From assembly GCA_903922535.1 (NCBI GenBank), contig CAIXUF010000940.1, forward strand, positions 1 through 11,563: 11,563 nucleotides of DNA, given 5' to 3'. Every line of letters begins with the position of its first letter. Positions within the stretch are counted from its first letter, which is position 1. Below, in pieces: positions 1 to 7,036 of this stretch. Source of the stretch: Candidatus Hydrogenedentota bacterium (GTDB lineage Bacteria; Hydrogenedentota; Hydrogenedentia; Hydrogenedentiales; CAITNO01). The position numbers and the translations under genes were made by a program. The notes below the pieces were generated by a model that made no database searches, had not been told where the DNA came from, and worked only from the letters and a program-made list of their open reading frames with translations.

Positions 1-1
1 C

Positions 2-2059
2 AACGGCTGGCGCAACCCGCTTCCGCTGCGCATGTGGAACCACTACAACCCCCGCGACGTGCTGGCGGTGGGACCGCCCAGCGCCATCATGCAGCTCGAC
101 ATCGAATACGAGGACGGCACAAAGGACAGCATTGCCACCGACACGTCATGGAAGACCGCGCCCTCGCCGGTCCTGCGCAACAGCGTGTATTTGGGCGAAG
201 TCTACGACGCGCGGCTGGAGCAGTCCGGCTGGAACAGTCCGGGCTTTGACGACAGCGCGTGGAAACCCGCCGTCAAGGCCGACCCGCCCGCGGGAAGGTT
301 GCAGTTGCAGCCCATTCCGCCCATTCGCGCGGGCGAGGATATTGCTCCCGTCGCCATCACCGAGCCCAAGCCGGGCGTGTATATCGCCGACTTTGGCACC
401 AACATGGCCGGCCGCGCCGAACTGCGCTGTTCCGGCCCGGCGGGCACGCGCATCGTCCTCCGCTACGGCGAACTGCTCCATCCTGACGGCACGCTGAACC
501 CAATGACCTCGGTCTGCGGCCAACTCAAGAACCGCAAGCTGCCCGAGGGCTCCAAACAGCCCGTCACCGCATGGCAGGAAGACGTGTACATTTTGCGCGG
601 CGGCGGGGAGGAAGTATGGCACCCCCGGTTCACCTTCCATGGGTTCCGCTATGCCGAAATCACCGGATTCCCGGGGAAACCCGAAACAAAGAACATTGCC
701 GCACAGACGCTGCACACGGACGTGCAGTCGGTGGGCGAATTCTCGTGTTCCAATGAACTGTTCAACAAGATCCATCAGATTACCCGCCAGACCCTACTGA
801 GCAACCTGCACAGCGTCGAATCCGACTGTCCGCACCGCGAGAAATTCGGGTACGGAGGTGACATCGTCGCGGCAGTGGGCATGGCCATCGCGAACTTTGA
901 CATGGGCGCTTTCTATGCCAAGGTGGTGCGCGATTTCGGCGATGACGTGCGGCCCAACGGCGGCTTCACCGAGACGGCCCCCTTCGTGGGCATTGACTCC
1001 GAGGGGTTGGGCGAGGGTTCCGGCCCCATCGGCTGGGGCACGGCCCATCCGCTCTTGTTGTGGGAACTGATCCGCTATTACGGCGACATGGAACTCGCCA
1101 AGGAGCAGTATCCCGCCGCGATGCGCTGGATTGCCCTGCTCCATTCCAAGGCGGTCGACGGCATCCTGAAGAACGGCATCGGCGACCACGAGTCGCTTGT
1201 GGAGAAGGACACCACCGTCAGCGGCACCGCCTTCTACTACTGGAACGTGGCGCTTATGGCCCGCGTGGCCCGCATGCTTGGCAAGTTAGACGACGCAACG
1301 CGTCTCGACGCCGAAGCAGCCGCCATCGCCAAGACCTTCGATGAGAGACGGTACGACCCCGCCACGGGCCGTTACGGCCTCGGCACGCAGGCCTGCCAGG
1401 CCTTCGCGCTCTACCTCGGCTTGGCACCGGAAGCGCACCGTCAGCCCGCGCTCGACGCGCTCAAGGCGGACATCGCCGCGCACGGCAACGCGCTGACCAC
1501 GGGCATCTTCGGCACCCGTTTCATGCTCCACGCGCTGACCGACATGGGCGAGGGCGAACTGGCGTACAAGATTGCCGACCGCCGCGAATTTCCCGGCTGG
1601 GGAAACATGATCAAGAACGGCGCCACCACGCTTTGGGAGCACTGGGAGTTCAGCGACAACACCTTCTCCCACAATCATCCCATGTTCGGTTCCGTCGATG
1701 AATGGTTCTACAAGGAACTCGCCGGAATCCAGCCTGCAACCGACGCCGTTGGTTTCGACAAGATCCTCATCAGGCCGCACGTGGTTGGCGGGCTCACGTG
1801 GGTCAAGGCGGAATACAAGAGTGTGAAGGGTGCGGTGACGTGCAACTGGAAGATTGCCGGGCAGCAGCTTGAAATGCAGGTCCAGACACCGCCCGGTACC
1901 CATGCCGAGATATGCGTGCCCGTCCGGACGGACGCACCGGTCGAGGTGGTTAAAGCTCCGAAGGGCGGTCGCGCAGCCAAACCCGTACGCAAGGAGAACG
2001 GCTATGCGGTTTTCGACGCAGAGCCCGGATACTGGTCCTTCAGGACGGGATGGAAATAG
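2..2059 (+). CDS. GH78 alpha-L-rhamnosidase, 5'-truncated by window edge
   Basis: Inverting glycosidase predicted to release terminal alpha-L-rhamnose from plant or microbial glycans. The frame is already open at base 2 (NGWRNPLPLRMWN, a typical GH78 N-terminal stretch), so the Met at 32 is internal and the real start and any signal peptide lie upstream. Domain order, numbered from the Met at 32: N-terminal beta-sandwich (about 15-100), Bac_rhamnosid beta-domain (about 107-225), six-hairpin (alpha/alpha)6 barrel (about 231-563), C-terminal beta-sandwich (about 564-650). The signature DCPHREKFGYGGD matches the GH78 acidic cluster: Asp265 (824-826), Glu270 (839-841, expected general acid) and Asp277 (860-862). 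TTLWEHW carries Glu536 (1637-1639), expected to be the general base. All key acids seem present, so it should be active. It ends at TAG 2057-2059 with no clear terminator. Family is confident; the exact substrate is not visible. Confidence 0.93.
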   Translation, partial: NGWRNPLPLRMWNHYNPRDVLAVGPPSAIMQLDIEYEDGTKDSIATDTSWKTAPSPVLRNSVYLGEVYDARLEQSGWNSPGFDDSAWKPAVKADPPAGRLQLQPIPPIRAGEDIAPVAITEPKPGVYIADFGTNMAGRAELRCSGPAGTRIVLRYGELLHPDGTLNPMTSVCGQLKNRKLPEGSKQPVTAWQEDVYILRGGGEEVWHPRFTFHGFRYAEITGFPGKPETKNIAAQTLHTDVQSVGEFSCSNELFNKIHQITRQTLLSNLHSVESDCPHREKFGYGGDIVAAVGMAIANFDMGAFYAKVVRDFGDDVRPNGGFTETAPFVGIDSEGLGEGSGPIGWGTAHPLLLWELIRYYGDMELAKEQYPAAMRWIALLHSKAVDGILKNGIGDHESLVEKDTTVSGTAFYYWNVALMARVARMLGKLDDATRLDAEAAAIAKTFDERRYDPATGRYGLGTQACQAFALYLGLAPEAHRQPALDALKADIAAHGNALTTGIFGTRFMLHALTDMGEGELAYKIADRREFPGWGNMIKNGATTLWEHWEFSDNTFSHNHPMFGSVDEWFYKELAGIQPATDAVGFDKILIRPHVVGGLTWVKAEYKSVKGAVTCNWKIAGQQLEMQVQTPPGTHAEICVPVRTDAPVEVVKAPKGGRAAKPVRKENGYAVFDAEPGYWSFRTGWK

Positions 2060-2260
2060 TATTCAAGGCGCGAATTCTCTTCCATTATTCTTGCGCAGAC
2101 CGAACCCCGAAATGTCAGGATGGCCCGTTTGGGGAACTTGATCCCTGCGTCAGTATAACGGAGTGTGCGGGTGTTTTCCGTCGCACACCAGCCACAGAGC
2201 ACGCCGCAGTGTCGGCGTCCTCTGCCGAGAAGCCGGCCAAGGGTTGCACTGCCTCGGCAT

Positions 2261-2270
2261 CCCCCCCCCC
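2261..2270. repeat. C10 homopolymer tract
   Basis: Ten consecutive C, then T and CCC. It lies about 190 bases before the start codon of the beta-helix/PASTA surface-protein gene. Such tracts are prone to replication slippage; no function is shown. Confidence 0.75.
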
Positions 2271-2447
2271 TCCCTGACACTGCGTTCTGCGCCGCCCGCA
2301 GCAAGAAAAAAAGGGTTGCAGAATTCCCCATTCCGTGATAGAGTTGCTATGGCAGATGTGTGTGGACCTACGAAGGTGGAAGACTCTATCTCTATTCGTG
2401 GGAAATGGGTCGGACAAGGAAGGACGGCAAGAAGAACCGTCAAAAAG

Positions 2448-2454
2448 AAGGGAG
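2448..2454 (+). promoter_or_regulatory. Ribosome binding site that sets the start at 2462
   Basis: AAGGGAG ends seven bases before ATG 2462. The same frame is open further upstream to an ATG at 2360, but the extra residues are strongly charged and would bury the signal peptide. This site and the hydrophobic segment right after 2462 decide the start. Confidence 0.75.
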
Positions 2455-2461
2455 AACGGCC

Positions 2462-5377
2462 ATGATCAAGAACGCGGGGAATCATGTGTGTGTCCGGGGC
2501 GGCAGTATCTTTACGATTCTACTACTGTTGCCAACAGCCCTAATCACCTCCATGGCCGCGTCGGCCGCCGTCTGGCGCGTCAACGAGGCCTCCACCGCCG
2601 CCGTCCCGGACGGCCAAGCCTGGGACACCGCCTATCCCGGCATCCAGCTTGCCGTGGATGCCGCCGCCTCCGGCGACGAGCTGTGGGTCGCCAAGGGCAC
2701 CTACATCGGCATCGGGGAGCAGGTGGCCAGCCTGAAGGCGGCCATGAAGCTGTATGGCGGCTTCGCCGGCGCGGAAACCGCCCGTGACCAGCGCAACTGG
2801 ACGGGCAATCCGACCGTCATAGACGGGGAAAACGCGCGGCGGTGCGTTACCGCCACCGTTTCAAGCACGGTGGACGGATTTACCCTCCAGCACGGGAAGT
2901 CGACCTACGGCGGCGGGATGTACAGCGGCACGGCCGCCAACTGCACGTTCGCCGGAAACTCGACCGACGGCGCCGGTGGCGGAATGGCCGATGGCGCGGC
3001 CGTCAACTGCCTGTTCATGGGAAATTCAGCCGCCGGTTCGGTGGGCGGGTGCGGCGGCGGCATGTTCCGTGGCAGGGCCATAAACTGCACCTTTATTGGA
3101 AACACCGATGCTGCCGGATTCGCCTACGGCGGCGGAATGTACATGGGCACGGCCGTCAACTGCGTGATTTGGGGTAACACCCCAAATGAAACAGGCAGCA
3201 CAACCGTTTCGTTTTCCTGCCTGTCCGCAGCAACCGAGGGTGAGGGTAACATTGTCGGCGATCCACGTTTTGTAAATCCTTGGGCAGGCGATTTCCGGCT
3301 TCGTTCCGAGTCGCCCTGCGTCGATGCCGGCACTGCGGCGGGTGCGCCGTCCGTCGACCTGCTGGGTCGTGTCCGGCCCCAGGGTGCGGGCATCGACATG
3401 GGAGCCCACGAACACCATGCGGTTGACGACGCCGACGCCGTCAATCCCGGCGTTCTACGGGTCGACGCCACCTCCACCGCGGCCAGCCCGGACGGCCTGA
3501 CTTGGGAGTCTGCCTTTCCCGCACTTCAGGCGGCCGCCGACCAATCGGGATACGGCGGGGAAATATGGGTGGCCGGGGGCGCCTACTCTACGGCTACGGG
3601 TGACGCCGTGGTGAGGCTTTTGCCCGGCACTTTGCTGTTTGGCGGATTCGCGGGAGCCGAGACAAAGCGCGAACAACGCGATGCATTGGCCAACCAGGCA
3701 ACCATCGACGGCCAGGGGACACGCCGATGCGTTACCGCCGACGGCGCCTCACGGTTGGATGGATTCACCCTGCGAAACGGCAGGGCGAACAACGGAGGTG
3801 GAATGCTGGGCGGAACAGCAACCCACTGTGCCTTCACCGGAAACACTGTTGATAATTTCGGGGGCGGTTTGTGCGGTGGAACGGCGGTCAACTGCACGTT
3901 CACCGGTAATTCGTCGAACGGTGCGGCCGCCCGCGGCGGCGGGATGCATAACGGCACGGCGGTCAACTGTGCCTTCACCGGAAATTCGGCCGGCGACTTG
4001 GGCGGGGGGATGTACTCTGGCTTGGCGACCAATTGCACATTCACCGGAAACTCGGCCGGTGCCGGTGGCGGAATGCTCGGCGGCACGGCGGTCAATTGCA
4101 CACTCACCGGGAATTCGGCCTTGCACGACGGCGGAGGAATATCCCTCGGCACGGCAGTCAACTGCATAGTTTGGGGAAACACCCCCAATGAGGTTGCCGG
4201 GTCCGATCCTAATGTCTCCTACTCCTGCCTGTCCGTGGCCACTGTGGGCACGGGCAACATAACAGCCAATCCCATGTTCCTGGACGCGGGAGACGGCGAT
4301 CTCCGGATCCAGCCCGGTTCACCCTGCATCGACACGGGCACGGCCAGCGGCGCGCCGTCCATGGACATCCTGGGTGTGCCCCGTCCGCAGGGTGCGGGTT
4401 ATGACATGGGTGCTTATGAAGTGGAGGTTTTGGTGAGCGTGCCGGACTTGTCCGGCCTTGTCCGGGCGGCTGCACGGGAAATGGTTGCCGCCGCGCAGTT
4501 GTATGTGGGCAACGAGACCGGGGAATACCACCCCGCCGTTCCGGCAGACCATGTGATTCGCCAGAATCCCTTGGCAGACACCGAAGTGGCGCAGTGGACC
4601 CCGGTGGATCTCGTAATCTCCAAGGGACCCGAACCGGTGCCGGTGCCCGATGTGGTGGGCCAGACGCAGGATGCCGCCGGTGGCGCGATCACAGGCATTG
4701 GTCTTGTGGTCGGCACGGTGACTTTGGAATACAGCCTCACCGTGCCTGCGGGCACGGTGACGGGGCAGACGCCCGCGCCGGGCACGGCGGTGTTGCCGGG
4801 CACGTCCGTTGATCTGGTGATCAGCAAAGGAGGAATCGCCGTTCCCGACGTGGTCGGCCAGCCTCGCGCGCTGGCGGAGTCAGCCATTACCGGCGCGGGT
4901 CTTGTGCTGGGTTCGGTGACAGAGGTGTACAGTGTTTCCGTCGCGGCGGGGAGTGTCATTTCGCAGAGCACTGCGGCGGGCACGGAACTACCGCCGGGGA
5001 CGGCGGTCAGCATCGTGGTGAGCCTTGGTGCGGCGCCGGTGGTTGAGGGCGAAGGCGAGCCCGTGACACCGGATGCCGCCCGGCAGCAGCTTGCCTCCGC
5101 GTATGCCACCGCCGACACCAACGGCGACGGGGTGTTGTCTTTTGCCGAGGCGGCCACGGCGATGCCGGGACTCACGCAGGCCGTGTTTGACGGACTTGAC
5201 ACCAACGGCGACGGACAGTTGAGCGCGGACGAACTGGGTGTGGAAAACGGTTCCGGGTGCGCGGGATGCCCGGGGGGCAAGAGCGCCTTCGACCCGGGTC
5301 GCTGTATGGGCGACCTGTTTCTGATCGGACTCGGCGCACTGGGTCTGGCCGCAATGTCCGCGCTTTGGCGTCCATAA
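2462..5377 (+). CDS. Secreted double beta-helix (choice-of-anchor Q-like) / PASTA / EF-hand surface protein
   Basis: Predicted 971-aa cell-surface or envelope protein of unknown ligand. Visible order: signal peptide 1-35 (hydrophobic ILLLLPTALI, AxA site ASA before A36); beta-helix module 1 (about 37-317) and module 2 (about 332-653). Both modules open with a (V/L)RV(N/D)..ST.A.PDG motif, contain GGGM..GTAVNCTFTGNS rungs, and close with SPC(V/I)D.G, RPQGAG.DMGA(H/Y)E, the ending of choice-of-anchor Q proteins. Three PASTA repeats follow (about 660-722, 726-790, 792-858), then a VEGEGEPV linker, two calcium-loop motifs DTNGDG (from D885 and D913), a CAGC motif (C933, C936), C948, and a C-terminal hydrophobic segment 950-968 ending WRP. 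No catalytic residues are recognised. PASTA repeats usually bind peptidoglycan or muropeptides in kinases and PBPs, so wall binding is possible but inferred. Start chosen from the RBS at 2448-2454. It has its own gap on both sides, so probably monocistronic. Confidence 0.88.
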   Translation: MIKNAGNHVCVRGGSIFTILLLLPTALITSMAASAAVWRVNEASTAAVPDGQAWDTAYPGIQLAVDAAASGDELWVAKGTYIGIGEQVASLKAAMKLYGGFAGAETARDQRNWTGNPTVIDGENARRCVTATVSSTVDGFTLQHGKSTYGGGMYSGTAANCTFAGNSTDGAGGGMADGAAVNCLFMGNSAAGSVGGCGGGMFRGRAINCTFIGNTDAAGFAYGGGMYMGTAVNCVIWGNTPNETGSTTVSFSCLSAATEGEGNIVGDPRFVNPWAGDFRLRSESPCVDAGTAAGAPSVDLLGRVRPQGAGIDMGAHEHHAVDDADAVNPGVLRVDATSTAASPDGLTWESAFPALQAAADQSGYGGEIWVAGGAYSTATGDAVVRLLPGTLLFGGFAGAETKREQRDALANQATIDGQGTRRCVTADGASRLDGFTLRNGRANNGGGMLGGTATHCAFTGNTVDNFGGGLCGGTAVNCTFTGNSSNGAAARGGGMHNGTAVNCAFTGNSAGDLGGGMYSGLATNCTFTGNSAGAGGGMLGGTAVNCTLTGNSALHDGGGISLGTAVNCIVWGNTPNEVAGSDPNVSYSCLSVATVGTGNITANPMFLDAGDGDLRIQPGSPCIDTGTASGAPSMDILGVPRPQGAGYDMGAYEVEVLVSVPDLSGLVRAAAREMVAAAQLYVGNETGEYHPAVPADHVIRQNPLADTEVAQWTPVDLVISKGPEPVPVPDVVGQTQDAAGGAITGIGLVVGTVTLEYSLTVPAGTVTGQTPAPGTAVLPGTSVDLVISKGGIAVPDVVGQPRALAESAITGAGLVLGSVTEVYSVSVAAGSVISQSTAAGTELPPGTAVSIVVSLGAAPVVEGEGEPVTPDAARQQLASAYATADTNGDGVLSFAEAATAMPGLTQAVFDGLDTNGDGQLSADELGVENGSGCAGCPGGKSAFDPGRCMGDLFLIGLGALGLAAMSALWRP
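2909..3190 (+). repeat. Beta-helix rung repeats, module 1
   Basis: About four degenerate coding repeats of 22-26 residues (residues 150-240) with the pattern GGGM..GTA.NCTF.GN. The last rung changes to NCVIWGNTPNE, which marks the module exit. Each rung keeps Cys after Asn. Confidence 0.8.
3794..4190 (+). repeat. Beta-helix rung repeats, module 2
   Basis: About six coding repeats of 18-23 residues (residues 445-573) with the same GGGM..GTAVNCTFTGNS pattern, again closed by NCIVWGNTPNE. Several rungs are near-identical at DNA level (words such as GTCAACTGCACGTTCACCGG and close variants recur), so this module looks more recently expanded than module 1. Confidence 0.82.
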
Positions 5378-5454
5378 GCCCGTCCGAAGCACTGTGCACA
5401 TGCTTTGCCGGCGGCGTCTTCGTTGACCGCTGCACCCGCCGGGTCCCTGCCAAT

Positions 5455-5483
5455 TTGCCGCATGGCTGCCGCTGCGCTAGAAT
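5455..5483 (+). promoter_or_regulatory. Sigma70-like promoter of the DJ-1/isomerase/oxidoreductase unit
   Basis: TTGCCG (5455-5460), exactly 17 bases, then TAGAAT (5478-5483). The -10 matches the consensus at 5 of 6 and the -35 at 4 of 6. The expected transcript start near 5490 gives a leader of only about 20 nt, just enough for GGAGGA at 5497-5502, seven bases before ATG 5510. Good fit by eye; not tested. Confidence 0.6.
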
Positions 5484-5509
5484 GGTGGGCCAACTTGGAG
5501 GATTGCTGC

Positions 5510-6058
5510 ATGGCCAAAGTGCTGGTGCTGCTTGCGCAGGGCTGCGAGGAGATTGAGGCGGTCACGGTCATCGACGTGCTGCGGCGCGCCGGGATAGACG
5601 TCGTGGCCGCCGGCTTGGACGACCGGCCCATTGAGGCGAGCCGCGGCGTCGGGCTGCTGCCCGACACGACGCTTGACCTGGCGCTGGAGATGGGCGAATT
5701 CGAGATGGTTGTGCTGCCGGGCGGCATGGGGGGCACCAATGCGCTGGCGGCCGATGTCCGGATCGCGAAGCTGCTGCAGGATATGGCCGCCGCCGGGAAG
5801 CACGTTTGCGCCATCTGCGCCGCGCCGCTGGTGCTGGCCAAGGCGGGGCTGTTGAAGGGCAAAACGTTCACGGCCTATCCTGGCGTGGTCGACGAGGCCG
5901 TTTCCGGCGGCACCAACAGCGGCGCGGCCATCGAAGTCGATGGCAAGATCATCACTTCGCGCGGGCCCGGCACGGCCATGGATTTCGCGCTGCATCTGGT
6001 GGAGGCGCTTGCCGGGCGCGACATCCGCAACAAAGTGGAAAAGGCACTGGTCCGCTGA
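5510..6058 (+). CDS. DJ-1/PfpI (YajL-like) family protein
   Basis: 182-aa cytoplasmic single-domain protein of the DJ-1/PfpI superfamily; members include redox-sensing chaperone-like proteins and claimed protein deglycases, an activity that is disputed. Visible: N-terminal beta strand MAKVLVLLAQGCEEIEAV with the conserved Glu16 that pairs with the cysteine; VVLPGGMGG loop (about 67-75); nucleophile elbow HVCAICAAP with Cys103 in the active-site place and an additional Cys100; AYPG (122-125), where DJ-1 has His126 but YajL-like proteins differ. Length is normal for the YajL/DJ-1 subgroup (about 180-200). The start at 5510 is chosen over an in-frame ATG at 5405 because GGAGGA lies seven bases before it, the promoter overlaps the upstream stretch, and the protein aligns from this Met. 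Only 30 bases separate it from the isomerase gene, so they are probably cotranscribed. It may protect against reactive carbonyl sugars made by its neighbours; this is inference. Confidence 0.93.
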   Translation: MAKVLVLLAQGCEEIEAVTVIDVLRRAGIDVVAAGLDDRPIEASRGVGLLPDTTLDLALEMGEFEMVVLPGGMGGTNALAADVRIAKLLQDMAAAGKHVCAICAAPLVLAKAGLLKGKTFTAYPGVVDEAVSGGTNSGAAIEVDGKIITSRGPGTAMDFALHLVEALAGRDIRNKVEKALVR

Positions 6059-6088
6059 CGCGGGCTTAATCATCACGGGAGAGTGAAC

Positions 6089-6937
6089 ATGTTCTTCAGC
6101 GGCATTTCCGACGAGGCCGGCCAGGCCATCGAAACCCAGATACGCGCCCACCGCGAACTCGGCTGGTCCCATTTGGAACTGCGCTGCGTGGACGGTGTCA
6201 ACCTCACCCTGCTGCCGGACGACCAGTTTGACCGGGTGTACGGTGCCGTCACGGGTGCCGGGATGACCGTGTCCTGCTTCTCCAGCGCCGTGGCCAACTG
6301 GGCGCGGCCCATCACCTGCGATCCGCAGATCGACATCGACGACCTGCGCGGCGCCATCCCGCGGATGCACCGCTTTGGCACCCAATTCATCCGCGTTATG
6401 AGCTATCCGAACGACAAGGACGCTCCGCTCAGTGACCGTGACTGGCGCGACGAGGCCATCCGCCGCATGAAAACGCTGGCCCGCATGGCCGAGGACGGCG
6501 GCATCATCCTGGCCCATGAAAATTGCAGCGGCTGGGGCGGCTTGTCAGCCGACAACTCCAACGTGCTGCTGGGCGAGGTGAACAGCCCGGCGCTCAAGGT
6601 CGTTTTCGACACGGGCAACCCTGTCACCTACGGCCAGGATGCCTGGGCGTACTACCAAAAAGTCCGAAACGACATCGTCTACGTCCACATCAAGGACGCC
6701 AAGAAGATTGACGGTGTCGACCAGTACACCTTCTGCGGTGACGGCGACGGCTGTGTGCGGCGGATTGTGGGCGACCTGCTGGCCACCGGGTACGACGGCG
6801 GTTTCTCGATTGAGCCGCACCTGGCCGCCATCATCCACACCGGCCAGTCCACGACGGATGCCGACCAGCTTTACCAGTCCTACACCGAATACGGACGGCG
6901 GCTCAAGGCACTGGTCGATGAGGTGAGGCCGCAGTAA
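6089..6937 (+). CDS. Sugar phosphate isomerase/epimerase (xylose isomerase-like TIM barrel)
   Basis: 282-aa cytoplasmic TIM-barrel protein of the AP_endonuc_2 / xylose isomerase-like superfamily, which includes IolE, hydroxypyruvate isomerase, 3-epimerases and the lyases that act on 3-keto glycosides. The four metal ligands expected at strand ends can be seen: Glu144 (LAHEN), Asp174 (VVFDTGN), His200 (YVHIKD) and Glu242 (FSIEPH). The N-terminal GISDEA strand and ELGWSHLELR are also typical. There is no signal peptide. ATG 6089 is preferred over GTG 6083 because GGGAG (6077-6081) is seven bases upstream of the ATG. It follows the DJ-1 gene by 30 bases and precedes the oxidoreductase by 99 bases. 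The exact reaction cannot be read from sequence; pairing with a Gfo/Idh/MocA enzyme suggests isomerisation or cleavage of an oxidised sugar. Superfamily confident, substrate unknown. Confidence 0.93.
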   Translation: MFFSGISDEAGQAIETQIRAHRELGWSHLELRCVDGVNLTLLPDDQFDRVYGAVTGAGMTVSCFSSAVANWARPITCDPQIDIDDLRGAIPRMHRFGTQFIRVMSYPNDKDAPLSDRDWRDEAIRRMKTLARMAEDGGIILAHENCSGWGGLSADNSNVLLGEVNSPALKVVFDTGNPVTYGQDAWAYYQKVRNDIVYVHIKDAKKIDGVDQYTFCGDGDGCVRRIVGDLLATGYDGGFSIEPHLAAIIHTGQSTTDADQLYQSYTEYGRRLKALVDEVRPQ

Positions 6938-7036
6938 CTTCCGACCGTTCAGTCCGTGGAAACAATGAAACCCGTCATTTGTCCCGGAAGGTCAAAAGAT
7001 ACAGCCCGAAATCAAACCATAAGGAGACCGGTCAGC

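Larger units (their letters stand above)
2060..2461. other. 402-base intergenic region without a convincing gene
   Basis: Short frames here have no good ribosome site or recognisable product. What is visible: a perfect 7-bp inverted repeat GTGTGCG/CGCACAC (2163-2169 and 2182-2188, 12-nt loop); a second one, TGCCGAG/CTCGGCA (2223-2229 and 2253-2259, 23-nt loop); a C10 run (2261-2270); an A7 run (2306-2312); and the word GGGTTGCA twice (2241-2248, 2313-2320). Neither hairpin is followed by a T run, so neither is a standard terminator. The promoter of the downstream surface-protein gene must lie here, but I see no clear -35/-10 pair. Confidence 0.6.

Noticed and set aside
2316..2344. TTGCAG-17-TAGAGT as promoter of the surface-protein gene
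   Set aside because: Only 3 of 6 and 4 of 6 matches; such pairs are expected by chance.
2360..2461. Upstream start for the surface protein at 2360
   Set aside because: Would add 34 charged residues in front of a clear signal peptide; the ribosome site is before 2462.
5387..5405. AAGCA/TGCTT hairpin after the surface-protein gene as a terminator
   Set aside because: Five base pairs with a 9-base loop and no T tract; too weak.
4414..5871. Long minus-strand open frame opposite the PASTA region and the DJ-1 gene
   Set aside because: Low-complexity Ser/Pro/Ala/Thr product with no recognisable domain, spanning two clear + strand genes; a shadow of high GC at third codon positions.
6956..7036. 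Upstream in-frame start for the oxidoreductase at 6956
   Set aside because: No ribosome site there, and AAGGAG plus the Tat motif fix the start at 7037.
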